A stretch of 64,000 bases of DNA from Acidobacteriota bacterium (GTDB lineage Bacteria; Acidobacteriota; Blastocatellia; Pyrinomonadales; Pyrinomonadaceae): the NCBI GenBank assembly GCA_020199835.1, contig JAIVJV010000008.1:186001-250000 (forward strand), in the 5' to 3' direction. Under the pieces are notes generated by a model that saw only the letters and a program-made list of their open reading frames with translations, searched no databases and had not been told where the DNA came from. The position numbers were made by a program, and so were the translations under genes. Positions 26,930-36,146 of the stretch are shown here, piece by piece; the stretch's first letter is position 1; each line of letters starts with the position of its first letter.

Positions 26930-28089
26930 TGAGATTGAATTTGAAAGTACGTTTGAGTTTGAAACTCGCCTTATTCCTGTTTTTAATTTTTTCCCCTCTG
27001 GCGGTCGCGGTTGCGCAACCTGAGATTATCAAGACCAGTTTCGGCAAGACTGCTGACGGTCAAAGCGTCGATATTTACACACTCACCAACCGGCGCGGCA
27101 TGACGGTCAAAATCACGAACTACGGCGGCATCGTCGTGTCACTCACTGCACCCGATCGCAATCGCAAGTTTGCCGATGTGGCGCTAGGTTACAACGATCT
27201 CGAAAGCTACATGAACCCGCCGTTTCCCTACTTCGGCGCGATCATCGGCCGCTATGGAAACCGCATCGCCAAAGGACGTTTCACTCTCAACGGCGTCGAA
27301 TACAAACTCGCTCAGAACAACGGCGAGAACCACCTGCACGGCGGGATCAAAGGTTTCGACAAAATGGTTTGGACCGTGAGGCAGGTTCGCACCACGCCCG
27401 CGGGGCCGGCGATCTTCCTGACCTACGTGAGCAAAGACGGCGAGGAGAGCTATCCGGGTAATCTCACCGTGAACGTTGTCTACACCCTCACCGAAAAGAA
27501 TGAACTGAAGATCGACTACACAGCGACTACGGACAAAGACACGATCACGAACCTGACTCATCACTCTTACTTCAATCTCGCCGGCGAAGGTAGCGGTGAC
27601 ATTCTCGGTCACCGTCTCGTGCTCAAAGCCAATCGCTTCGTGGCGACCGACGAAAACGCGATCCCGACCGGCGAACTGCGCAACGTTGCCGGCACGCCTT
27701 TCGACTTTCGCACTGCAAACGCGATCGGCGCGCGCATCAACCAGGAGACAGACGAGCAGATCAAATACGGCAAAGGTTACGATCACACGTGGGTCATTAA
27801 CGGTCCCGCCGGTAAGCTGCGCCAGGCGGCGGTTGTTCATGAACCGACGACGGGACGCGTGATGGAAGTCTGGACCACCGAACCGGGCGTGCAGTTCTAC
27901 ACCGGCAACTATCTCGACGGCACGATCACGGGCAAATCCGCCAAACCGTATCCGCGCCGTTCCGGCTTCTGTCTCGAGACGCAGCACTATCCCGACTCGC
28001 CAAATCGGCCAGAGTTTCCAACCACCACGTTGCGAAAAGGTGCTACGTATCGCTCCACAACGATCTATCGATTCTCCGCCCGAAGGTGA
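26926..28089 (+). CDS. galM: Secreted aldose 1-epimerase (mutarotase)
   Basis: A 387-residue protein that interconverts alpha and beta anomers of free sugars. The signal peptide runs to about residue 30 (LAVAVAQ). The GalM catalytic residues are present: acid His in LTHHSYFNL (His212/213), substrate-binding NGENHLHGG near 135 and base Glu351 in FCLETQHYPDSPN. Its export suggests it acts on sugars released outside by the GH3 enzyme, easing uptake of the preferred anomer. The ATG overlaps the permease stop; a second ATG follows directly at 26929. Confidence 0.9.
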   Translation: MMRLNLKVRLSLKLALFLFLIFSPLAVAVAQPEIIKTSFGKTADGQSVDIYTLTNRRGMTVKITNYGGIVVSLTAPDRNRKFADVALGYNDLESYMNPPFPYFGAIIGRYGNRIAKGRFTLNGVEYKLAQNNGENHLHGGIKGFDKMVWTVRQVRTTPAGPAIFLTYVSKDGEESYPGNLTVNVVYTLTEKNELKIDYTATTDKDTITNLTHHSYFNLAGEGSGDILGHRLVLKANRFVATDENAIPTGELRNVAGTPFDFRTANAIGARINQETDEQIKYGKGYDHTWVINGPAGKLRQAAVVHEPTTGRVMEVWTTEPGVQFYTGNYLDGTITGKSAKPYPRRSGFCLETQHYPDSPNRPEFPTTTLRKGATYRSTTIYRFSARR

Positions 28090-28092
28090 TCC

Positions 28093-30348
28093 GTGTTCAT
28101 CCGCGTTTCATTGCTGCTGCTACTTATGGCGCTTTTTACGTTTCAATCCGCGGTGCCGGCTTACCGCAACCCTAATCTCAGTGTTGACGAGCGCGTTCCG
28201 GACCTCCTGAAACGCATGACGCTCGAAGAAAAGGTCGCGCAACTAATCTGCATCTGGCCGCGAGGCCGCGATCTCAAACCCGAAGAAATGAAGCACGGCC
28301 TCGGCCAGGTCGCGCGCCAACAGGAACGCAAAGGCCCGCGCGAAGGCGCTGCTTACGCGAACGCCACTCAGAAGTATCTCGTCGAAAACACGCGACTCGG
28401 TATTCCCGCAATCTTTCACGACGAGATCCTGCACGGCCACATGGGCCAGGGCAGCACCAGCTTTCCGCAACCGATCGCGCTCGCTTCAAGTTGGGACGTC
28501 GATCTGATCAGGCAAGTGTTCACGGCCGCTACGCTTGAAACGCGAGTGCGCGGAAGTCATCAGGTACTCGGTCCGAATCTCGACCTCGGCCGCGATCCGC
28601 GTTGGGGTCGAACTGAAGAAACCTACGGCGAAGATCCGTATCTCGTCTCGCGCATGGGCGTCGCGCTCATCAAAGCCATTCAGGAAAATGGCGTGCTCGC
28701 AACAGCGAAACACTTCGCCGCACATGGACAACCCGAAGCCGGCACGAATGTCGGCCCGGCTAACTTCTCTGAACGAGTGTTGCGCGAGACGTTTCTGCCG
28801 AGTTTCGAAGCGGCGGTGAAGGAAGCGGGCGTCGCGAGTGTGATGGCGTCGTACAACGAGATCGATGGCGTGCCCTCGCATATGAACTCGTGGCTGTTGG
28901 ATAAAGTGCTGCGACAGGAGTGGGGCTTCAAAGGTCACATCGTCGCCGATTATTATGCGATCGCGCAGTTGATGGATCTGCATCATGTCGTTGGCAGTAA
29001 ACCGGAAGCCGCGAAACTCGCGCTCGAAGCGGGTGTGGATATCGAGTTGCCGGACCCGGATATTTATCCGCACCTGGTTCAACTCGTGAAGGAAGGCAAG
29101 GTTTCCGAAGCAACGATCGACCGCGCGGTGGCGCGAAATCTCCGCGCGAAGTTTCAGGTTGGGTTGTTTGAAAATCCGTATGTCGATCCAGAGCGTGCAG
29201 TCCGTGTTACGAACTCCGCCGAGCATCAGAAGCTCGCGGCCGAAGCCGCGCGCCGTTCCATCGTCCTCTTAAAAAATGAAAACAACCTGCTGCCCCTCGA
29301 TCGCAGTAAGTTGAAGACACTCGCGGTGATTGGTCCAAACGCAGCGCGTGTTCACCTTGGCGGCTACAGCGACAATCCGGGTCGCGGCGTGAGCGTGCTG
29401 CAAGGCGTGACCGAAAAAGCCGGGCCACGGATCAAGGTCGTGTATGCGGAAGGCTGCAAGATCACGAAGGAAGGCGGGAATTGGTTCGCGGACACGGCAA
29501 CACCGAGCGACGAAGCGGAGGATCGGAAACTGATTGCCGAAGCGGTTGAGACGGCCCGATCCGTGGATGCAGTGTTACTCGTGATCGGCGGCAACGAAGA
29601 CACGAACAAAGAAGCCTGGGCTCCGAATCACCTCGGTGACCGCGACAGCATCGAGTTGTTTGGCCGTCAGAACGATCTCGTGCGCTCGGTGCTCGCGACC
29701 GGCAAGCCCGTGGTGGTGATGCTCATCAACAGTGGTCCGCTCGCAATCAACTACGTCGCGGAGAACGTGCCGGCGATTCTCGAGGGGTTCTATCTTGGAC
29801 AGGAGACCGGCGTTGCCGTTGCCGACGTATTGTTTGGCGACTACAACCCCGCCGGCAAACTGCCGATCAGTTTTCCGCGTTCGGTCGGACAGGTGCCAAT
29901 CTACTACAACCAGAAACCGAGCGGCCGTCGCGGATATCTGTTCGCTGATAAGTCGCCGCTCTTTCCATTCGGTTTCGGCTTGAGTTACACCACATTTTCA
30001 TACGCCCAGCCAACAGTGGCGCCGGCTCGGATCGCGCCCGACGGCCACGCGAAAGTCACCGTTGCGGTAACAAATACGGGCAAGCGCGTGGGCGACGAGA
30101 TCGTTCAACTCTACATTCGTGACCTCGTCAGTTCGGTGACCCGGCCAATCATCGAGCTGAAAGACTTCAAACGCATCTCGCTGCAACCCGGCGAAACGAA
30201 AACGGTAGAGTTTACAATCACACCGGACAAACTGTGGTTCTACGATTTAAATATGAAGCGCGTCGTGGAGCCGGGGACATTCGACATTATGGTCGGACCA
30301 AGCTCCGTGAAACATCAGACCGTCAAGCTGGAAGTAGGCCACAGATAA
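28093..30348 (+). CDS. Secreted GH3 beta-glycosidase (beta-glucosidase/xylosidase)
   Basis: A 751-residue protein from a GTG with AAGGTG just upstream, overlapping the galM stop region. Signal peptide about residues 1-22. The GH3 N-terminal barrel spans about 35-340 with LGPNLDLGRDPRWGRTEETYGEDPY and nucleophile Asp286 in GHIVADYYAI. The C-terminal alpha/beta domain spans about 380-610, and a fibronectin III-like domain ends the protein (VTNTGKRVGDEIVQLYIRD, then PGETKTVEFTI). The family includes BglX and beta-xylosidases. Linkage to xylB and a pentose-type importer favours xylosidase activity, but sequence alone cannot settle glucose versus xylose. Confidence 0.9.
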   Translation: MFIRVSLLLLLMALFTFQSAVPAYRNPNLSVDERVPDLLKRMTLEEKVAQLICIWPRGRDLKPEEMKHGLGQVARQQERKGPREGAAYANATQKYLVENTRLGIPAIFHDEILHGHMGQGSTSFPQPIALASSWDVDLIRQVFTAATLETRVRGSHQVLGPNLDLGRDPRWGRTEETYGEDPYLVSRMGVALIKAIQENGVLATAKHFAAHGQPEAGTNVGPANFSERVLRETFLPSFEAAVKEAGVASVMASYNEIDGVPSHMNSWLLDKVLRQEWGFKGHIVADYYAIAQLMDLHHVVGSKPEAAKLALEAGVDIELPDPDIYPHLVQLVKEGKVSEATIDRAVARNLRAKFQVGLFENPYVDPERAVRVTNSAEHQKLAAEAARRSIVLLKNENNLLPLDRSKLKTLAVIGPNAARVHLGGYSDNPGRGVSVLQGVTEKAGPRIKVVYAEGCKITKEGGNWFADTATPSDEAEDRKLIAEAVETARSVDAVLLVIGGNEDTNKEAWAPNHLGDRDSIELFGRQNDLVRSVLATGKPVVVMLINSGPLAINYVAENVPAILEGFYLGQETGVAVADVLFGDYNPAGKLPISFPRSVGQVPIYYNQKPSGRRGYLFADKSPLFPFGFGLSYTTFSYAQPTVAPARIAPDGHAKVTVAVTNTGKRVGDEIVQLYIRDLVSSVTRPIIELKDFKRISLQPGETKTVEFTITPDKLWFYDLNMKRVVEPGTFDIMVGPSSVKHQTVKLEVGHR

Positions 30349-30386
30349 ACACAAATGGCACAGATGCAATTACAACCAAAGCCTGA

Positions 30387-30733
30387 GACAAGACCCTGTT
30401 CTTTCTGGTGAAGTTGTTGGAAGAGTCCGGTTATGAAGGGCCACGGCATTTCGATGCGCACTCGTATCGGAGTGAGAATGAAGAGGGCGTGTGGGAGTTT
30501 GCCGCCGGGTGTATGCGGAACTACTTAATCCTCAAGAAAAAGCGAGGCAGTTTAACGACGACGCTGAAATCCGTGATCTATTAGCCGAGATCCGTGGAAC
30601 ACAAATGAACACAGATCTTACTGCTGAACGGATCAAGAACCTCCAATTCGACCGCACCGAACTAGCAAACAAACGTCTCCCCTACGAACGCCTGGACCAG
30701 CTAACGATGGATATACTGTTGGGCGTGAGGTAA
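30387..30733 (+). pseudogene. xylA: Xylose isomerase C-terminal remnant, frameshifted
   Basis: Directly after a TGA at 30384-30386 the plus strand reads [20 protein letters not shown], then [20 protein letters not shown] and [10 protein letters not shown]. The reading then jumps one frame at 30534-30541 to [20 protein letters not shown] and ends YERLDQLTMDILLGVR plus stop. This is the last quarter of an actinobacterial-type XylA (Streptomyces XylA ends with the near-identical FERLDQLAMDHLLGARG). The first ~270 residues, with the metal and catalytic sites, are gone. A missing base explains the frameshift. It lies just behind the xylose operon, where an intact xylA would be expected. Confidence 0.85.
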
Positions 30734-30742
30734 GCGGCGACA

Positions 30743-32119
30743 TTACAGGGGCAACCGCAGCCGCGCCTCGCAACCCCGAAGCTGCGGCCGATTTTCCAGC
30801 GTCAACGTACCGCCATGCGCCTCCGCAATCTGGCGCGAAAGCACCAACCCAATCCCCGATCCCTGGGCCTTCGTCGTAAAGAATGGCACAAACAGGTTCG
30901 CCGTGCTCGCCAGCCCCGGCCCTTCATCACGAATCCACACTTCAACCTGCCCGTTGTTCTGTTGCCAGCCAACCTCGACTGCGCCACGCGTCTCCATCGA
31001 AGCATCAACTGCATTTCGCACAAGGTTGATCAGCAACTGCTCGAGCTGCACGTCGTCACCGCGCACGATCACATCCGGACCGGACACAACGTTCACCGGC
31101 AAGCGTGTCTCGAGACTCGCCACGCGCGACACCAACGTTCCAATCTTCAACGGCTCCAATCGCGGCGGCGGCAGTCGCGCCAGCTTTGAGTACGACTCGA
31201 CAAAACGCGCGAGCGAATCCGCACGCGAAGAGATCACCGCCAGCCCGTGATGCATGTCTTCGCGCCAGTCCGACGGTTCCGGATCGCGACGCATCAGATC
31301 CGCGAGACTCCCTGCAACTGATTTGATCGGTGCGAGCGAGTTGTTCAGCTCGTGGCCCAGGACGCGCAACAATCGTTGCCACGCGGTGCGTTCTTCTTCG
31401 CGCAGGGTCTTACTCAAGTCAGTGAGCACGAGCAACTGGTGTTGCTGGCCCCCCTCCCGAAACGTGCTACGACGAACGTCCCAACGTCCGAAAGCACCGG
31501 GAAACACCATCTGCATCGTGTGCGGGCCCGCGCCTGGCCCAGTCAAACATTCGGAAAGCCCCAGTTCATCGCTCGTGCGGCCCAACAATCGCGTCGCTGG
31601 TTGGGCCAACAATCTCTCGCCCGCGCGATTAACCAGTTGCAGCCGTTGCTCGCCGTCAAACGCAAAGACTGCGACGTCAATCTCCGCCATCACGGTACGC
31701 AGCAACGCAGTCGCCTCCATCGCGCCGAGACGCTGGTTGCGCAACGTCTGGCCCAGGTCGTTAACCTCGAGCATCACTTCGCCAAGCGCATCGCCCGACG
31801 AAGCGCGACGCCCGCGAATCGAATAATCGCCTTCGCGAATCGCGGCCAGAATGTTGGAAAGCGTTTGTAATGGACGGACAATTCGCTGCTTGAGGTTGAA
31901 CGAGATGCCGAGCCATAAAAGGACCAGCAGCAGATCGATGGTCCACTGCACCTGCGCCGAGTAGCCGTTGTACCAGAGCAGAAAAGCACACAGCGCGACG
32001 CCGGGAAAACCGGCTGCCAGCGCAAGGAGCGTGACGCGTCTTTCGAATTTCAGCCGCGTGCCGTGTCCGAGTGACGCTTCAAGCGAGGAGAACGATGTCC
32101 CTTTTTGAGGCTTCGCCAC
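30743..32119 (-). CDS. NtrY-like membrane sensor histidine kinase
   Basis: A 458-residue protein from a GTG start. Two transmembrane helices (about 28-49 and 58-75) have almost no periplasmic loop, so it probably senses a membrane or cytoplasmic signal. A HAMP-like linker follows (RPLQTLSNILAAIREGDYSIR), then a PAS domain at about 135-235 (FAFDGEQRLQLVNRAGERLL). The phospho-acceptor is His256 in VLGHELNNSLAPIKS, and the HATPase has N-box LINLVRNAVDA, DEGPGL and GSGIGLVLSRQI. It is 24 nt downstream of the NtrC-type regulator, its evident partner. It converges on the xylA remnant. Confidence 0.9.
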   Translation of the reverse strand: MAKPQKGTSFSSLEASLGHGTRLKFERRVTLLALAAGFPGVALCAFLLWYNGYSAQVQWTIDLLLVLLWLGISFNLKQRIVRPLQTLSNILAAIREGDYSIRGRRASSGDALGEVMLEVNDLGQTLRNQRLGAMEATALLRTVMAEIDVAVFAFDGEQRLQLVNRAGERLLAQPATRLLGRTSDELGLSECLTGPGAGPHTMQMVFPGAFGRWDVRRSTFREGGQQHQLLVLTDLSKTLREEERTAWQRLLRVLGHELNNSLAPIKSVAGSLADLMRRDPEPSDWREDMHHGLAVISSRADSLARFVESYSKLARLPPPRLEPLKIGTLVSRVASLETRLPVNVVSGPDVIVRGDDVQLEQLLINLVRNAVDASMETRGAVEVGWQQNNGQVEVWIRDEGPGLASTANLFVPFFTTKAQGSGIGLVLSRQIAEAHGGTLTLENRPQLRGCEARLRLPL

Positions 32120-32143
32120 GAATTAATGATATTGCTTTGTGAC

Positions 32144-33517
32144 TTAAGATCCCAACCCGTACTTTTGCAGGCGGCGATAGAGCGCGCTGCGGCTCAGGCC
32201 CAACGCTTCAGCAGCGCGGTTCGCGTTGCCTTCGAAACGCGCGAGCGCTTTCTTAATCAACAGGCGCTCCGCGTCCTCAAGACTCATCTCTTCGAGCCGC
32301 GCCGAAAGACGCGCATCCGGAGTCCCTTCGAGCGCGAGGTCAAATGCCGTAACCATCGTTCCCGTGCTCATTAACACTGCCCGCTCGATCACGTGGTCCA
32401 ACTCGCGCACGTTTCCCGGCCACAGGTGATGCCGCAAAGCATCGAACGCCTCGGGCGTAAAACCGATAATCGGCCGGCGATAACGTTCGCGATGAATCTT
32501 TAAGAAATGCTCCGCCAGCACCGGAATATCTTCGAGTCGATCGCGCAACGGCGGCAGACGAATCTCGACCGTGTTGAGTCGAAACAGCAGGTCCTGGCGA
32601 AAACGTCCCTGCGCGACTTCCCCGTGCAGATCGGCGTTCGTGGCCGACAACAAACGCACGTTTACCTTCTGCGTTTTCGACGAACCGACACGCTCAAACT
32701 CACCCGTCTCGATTACGCGCAACAACTTCGCTTGCAGATTCAACGGCACGTTCGCGATCTCGTCGAGAAAGAGTGTGCCGCCGTCCGCGAGTTCGAAACG
32801 TCCGACGCGATCGCTCTTCGCATCGGTAAAAGCTCCGCGGACGTGACCAAACAGTTCGCTTTCAAACAGGCTTTCAGCGAGCGCGCCCGCGTTTACCGAA
32901 ATGAGCGGCTTCGTCCGGCGCGAAGAGAGCGAATGCAGCAGGCGCGTGATGACTTCTTTGCCCGTGCCGTTCTCGCCCATGATCAGCACGTTCGCATCCG
33001 CCGGGCCGATCCGTTCGACGAGCTTCAAAGCCGCTTTCATTGCCGGCGACTCGGCGACGATCTGCGGAATGTCGCTGTCAGACACGGTGTCGCGCAGCGC
33101 GATGTTCTCGGCTTCGAGACGCCGGCCGCGTCGCAACGCTTCCGCGAGTTCAACCTGTGTTCGCAACACGGCGAGCAGTCGCGCGTTGTCCCATGGTTTT
33201 TGAATGAAGTCGCGCGCGCCGCGGCGCATCGCCTCGACGGCGAGATCAACGCTGCCCCACGCGGTCATCACCACCACCGGTAACGACGGATCGACCGCGC
33301 GGATCTTGCTCAGCAAGTCGAGACCTTCACTGCCCGAGGTTGTATCGCGCGCATAATTGAGATCAATTAGGACCACGTCAAACTCGTCCCCATCGATGGC
33401 TCTGAGCACACCGGCAGGCGACGACGCGCTTTGGATCTGAAAGCCCTCGCCTTTCAGCAGCAAGCTCAACGCTGCGAGCACATCAGCCTGGTCGTCAGCG
33501 ATCAGAATGCGAGGCAT
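32144..33517 (-). CDS. NtrC-family sigma54-dependent response regulator
   Basis: A 457-residue protein with three domains. The receiver has acidic pair ADD, acceptor Asp52 in VVLIDLNYARD and Lys in FIQKPW. The AAA+ domain has Walker A GENGTGKE (181-188) and Walker B GTLFLDEI (247-254). The Fis-type helix-turn-helix ends the protein (NRAAEALGLSRSALYRRLQKYGL). The sigma54-contacting loop reads GAFTDA (228-233) instead of the canonical GAFTGA; the essential Phe and Thr are kept, so activity is plausible. It starts 15 nt after the last permease of the array on the same strand and may be co-transcribed with it. Confidence 0.92.
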   Translation of the reverse strand: MPRILIADDQADVLAALSLLLKGEGFQIQSASSPAGVLRAIDGDEFDVVLIDLNYARDTTSGSEGLDLLSKIRAVDPSLPVVVMTAWGSVDLAVEAMRRGARDFIQKPWDNARLLAVLRTQVELAEALRRGRRLEAENIALRDTVSDSDIPQIVAESPAMKAALKLVERIGPADANVLIMGENGTGKEVITRLLHSLSSRRTKPLISVNAGALAESLFESELFGHVRGAFTDAKSDRVGRFELADGGTLFLDEIANVPLNLQAKLLRVIETGEFERVGSSKTQKVNVRLLSATNADLHGEVAQGRFRQDLLFRLNTVEIRLPPLRDRLEDIPVLAEHFLKIHRERYRRPIIGFTPEAFDALRHHLWPGNVRELDHVIERAVLMSTGTMVTAFDLALEGTPDARLSARLEEMSLEDAERLLIKKALARFEGNANRAAEALGLSRSALYRRLQKYGLGS

Positions 33518-33532
33518 AGGTAATCTGTGGCG

Positions 33533-35947
33533 TTATTCATATCGGAGTGCCACCAGCGGGTCGACTTTCATCGCCCTGCGTGCGGGCAAGTAACAAGCTA
33601 ACAAAGCCACAAGGATCAGTCCAACCGAGACGATTGCGAACGTCGCGACGTCGGTGGGTTTGACTTCATACAAAAGCGACGCCATCAGGCGAGTCGCTGC
33701 GAATGCGCCGGCAAGTCCGACACCGACGCCGATCAGCGCGAGCGTCATTCCGTTTTTCAGCACCATCTTCAGCACGTCTGTGCCGGAGGCGCCGAGCGCC
33801 ATACGCACGCCGATTTCATTCGTGCGTTGCGCGACCGAGTAACTCACCACGCCGTAAATGCCGATCACCGCCAGCACGAGCGCGAGCGCGGCGAAGATGC
33901 CGACGAGAAACATACCGAAACGTCGCTGCGCCACTGACTGCGCGACGAGTTGCTCCATCGTGTTGACGTTTGAGATGGGCACGTCGCGATCGAGTTCTCT
34001 CACCTTCGCCCGTGCGATTGAGATCAGTCGCTGTGGGTCGCCCGTGGTGCGTAGTACGACGACTGGACCAAACGGTGGCGAGGTGTTCGTGTGGTAATAG
34101 ATCTCCGGTCGCGGCTCAACGTCGAGACCGAGATGACGCACGCTGCCGACAACGCCGACGATCGTTTGCCACTGCGTTTGTTGACCCGACGAGGTCGCGG
34201 TGCTGATTCGCTTGCCGATCGGATCTTCACCGGGCCAGAAACGCTTGGCCATCGCTTCGTTGATCAAGACTGAACCGGTGTTGTTCGTAACGTCTTGTTC
34301 GGTGACGAGTCGACCGGCGAGCAACGGTATGCCCATCGTTTGAAAGTAACCTGTGCTCGCGCGGCGAAAATCGATCTCCGGCCGGCTCGCCACCGGCACT
34401 TCTCTTCCTTCAATCGCCAGAAACGAGGTGATGTTGTTCATCGCGCTATTCAGCGGCAAGCGCGTGACGAAACCTACCGATTGCACTTCCGGCGCAGCAG
34501 CGAGGTTTGCTTCGAGTTGCTGCATGAACGCGATGCGCTTTTGTGGTTGTTGGTACCCCTGGTTTGGCAGTCCGATTTGCATCGTCAAAACGTTTTCAGT
34601 GACGAAGCCGGGCTGCACATCGAGCAGGTGCGCAAAGCTCTTGAGCAAGAGGCCAGCGCCGATTAACAGAACCATTGCCATTGCGGTTTCAGCAATGACG
34701 AGCATACTGCTGAGTCGACGTTGACGTGAATCGGCCATCGTCGTGCGTCCGCCTTCTTTCAGCGCGCTGTTGAGATCGAGTTTGAGCGTCTGCCACGCGG
34801 GCGCAAGGCCAAAGACAATGCCGGTGACAACTGAAGCGCCCAACGTAAACGCCAGGACCGTGAGGTCAACGCGGATCTCGTTGTACTGCGGAAGTCGAAT
34901 CGGATTGAGCGCCATCAGCGCCTGCACGCCCCACGCGCCGAGCACGATTCCCGCACCGCCTCCGATCAGCGACAGCGTTATGCTTTCGGTGAGCAACTGC
35001 CGCAACAGACGCCTTCGTCCCGCGCCGAGCGCCGCGCGCACGGCTATCTCTTTGTGTCGCGACGCACTGCGAACGAGCATCAGGTTGATGATGTTCGCAC
35101 ACGCAATCAACAAGACGAGGCCGACCGCACCGAGCAGCAGCAACAAAGCCGGACGAATTTTTCCGGTTACCTGTTGATGCAGCGGCACGGTACGCATCCC
35201 GACGCCGGCGTTCGAGTCAGGATATTGTCCCGCCCAATGGCTCGCGATCGTGTTCAATTCCGCACTCGCCGCCGCCGCTTGGGTGCGGTCGTTCAGACGG
35301 CCCACGACCGACAGCAGTCGCACGTTGCGCGCACTGGACGCAAACTGATTCTGCGAAAGCGGCACCCACAATTCCGCGGGTGGTTCGAGGAATTGAAAAC
35401 CCGCTGGCATCACGCCAATGACAGTGGCGTTGAGACCACTCACCGTGAGCGGTTTACCAACAATGTTCGGATCGCCACCGAAACGACGTTCCCACAAAGC
35501 ATGACTGATGATCGCGACCGGAGTTCCGCCGACACGATCTTCTTCCGCATTGAAATTGCGGCCACGCGCGGGTGACACTCGCAACAATTCAAACAGGTTT
35601 GCCGAAACATACAATCCCTGCACCGGTTCCGGTTCGCCGGCGCCCGTCAAAGTAAAGTTCCACAACGGCGACGCAGCGCCGATCGCGCTGAACGACTTCG
35701 TCTGATCCTTTAAATCGTTGTAATCCGCAAACGACAGCGGCTGCTCCTGATTCGCGTCCTTAGTGGTCCAGATCATCGTGAGACGATCCGCGCCGGCAAA
35801 TGGTAACGGACGCAAAACGACGGCGTTGACCACGCTGAAGATCGCGGTGTTCGCGCCGATGCCTAACGCAAGCGTTACGATGCAGACGATGGTGAACGTC
35901 GGATGTTTGATCAGGCTGCGCAGTCCGTAACGAATATCTTTGAGCAT
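33533..35947 (-). CDS. ADOP permease A (last of array)
   Basis: An 804-residue permease of the acidobacterial duplicated orphan permease type: two MacB/FtsX halves fused. By hydrophobicity it has one helix at about 17-45, a periplasmic MacB-like domain (46-265), three helices to about 400, a fifth at 415-440, a second periplasmic domain (445-680) and three final helices. Half 1 FtsX core: CANIINLMLVRSASRHKEIAVRA near 283. Half 2: QRTNEIGVRMALGA. It ends [15 protein letters not shown]. ADOPs resemble efflux or lipoprotein-handling permeases, yet known members lack adjacent ATPases; the substrate is unknown. AGAGGAC precedes the ATG. The regulator gene follows 15 nt later. Confidence 0.9.
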   Translation of the reverse strand: MLKDIRYGLRSLIKHPTFTIVCIVTLALGIGANTAIFSVVNAVVLRPLPFAGADRLTMIWTTKDANQEQPLSFADYNDLKDQTKSFSAIGAASPLWNFTLTGAGEPEPVQGLYVSANLFELLRVSPARGRNFNAEEDRVGGTPVAIISHALWERRFGGDPNIVGKPLTVSGLNATVIGVMPAGFQFLEPPAELWVPLSQNQFASSARNVRLLSVVGRLNDRTQAAAASAELNTIASHWAGQYPDSNAGVGMRTVPLHQQVTGKIRPALLLLLGAVGLVLLIACANIINLMLVRSASRHKEIAVRAALGAGRRRLLRQLLTESITLSLIGGGAGIVLGAWGVQALMALNPIRLPQYNEIRVDLTVLAFTLGASVVTGIVFGLAPAWQTLKLDLNSALKEGGRTTMADSRQRRLSSMLVIAETAMAMVLLIGAGLLLKSFAHLLDVQPGFVTENVLTMQIGLPNQGYQQPQKRIAFMQQLEANLAAAPEVQSVGFVTRLPLNSAMNNITSFLAIEGREVPVASRPEIDFRRASTGYFQTMGIPLLAGRLVTEQDVTNNTGSVLINEAMAKRFWPGEDPIGKRISTATSSGQQTQWQTIVGVVGSVRHLGLDVEPRPEIYYHTNTSPPFGPVVVLRTTGDPQRLISIARAKVRELDRDVPISNVNTMEQLVAQSVAQRRFGMFLVGIFAALALVLAVIGIYGVVSYSVAQRTNEIGVRMALGASGTDVLKMVLKNGMTLALIGVGVGLAGAFAATRLMASLLYEVKPTDVATFAIVSVGLILVALLACYLPARRAMKVDPLVALRYE

Positions 35948-35963
35948 TTTGTCCTCTGTCGTG

Positions 35964-36142
35964 TTACTCGTATCTCAAGGCAATCAGCGGATCGACGTCA
36001 GTCGCGCGTCGCGCGGGTACGAGACATGCGAGAAACGCTGCCACTAAACAGCCCGCGCCGGCGAGAACGTAGACGAACTGATCTGAAGGCGAGACGCCAA
36101 ACAGCAAGCAAATCTTTCAGAGCGTAACGCAGATCGATCAAA
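35964..36142 (-). pseudogene. Deletion relic of an ADOP permease gene
   Basis: Between permeases B and A the minus strand first encodes a permease N-terminus (LIDLRYALKDLL, 36141 to about 36100). After an out-of-frame join it encodes an ADOP C-terminus: LLFGVSPSDQFVYVLAGAG, then CLVAAFLACLVPARRATDVD and PLIALRYE plus TAA at 35966-35964. About 740 internal codons are missing. The spacing (2-5 nt after B's stop) is what an intact gene would have. This marks a thirteenth complete gene lost by internal deletion. Confidence 0.85.
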
Positions 36143-36146
36143 TTGA

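Noticed and set aside
30491-30733. Independent 80-residue gene after the GH3 gene
   Set aside because: Its sequence is the C-terminus of XylA, continuing from a neighbouring frame; it is a pseudogene part, not a separate protein.
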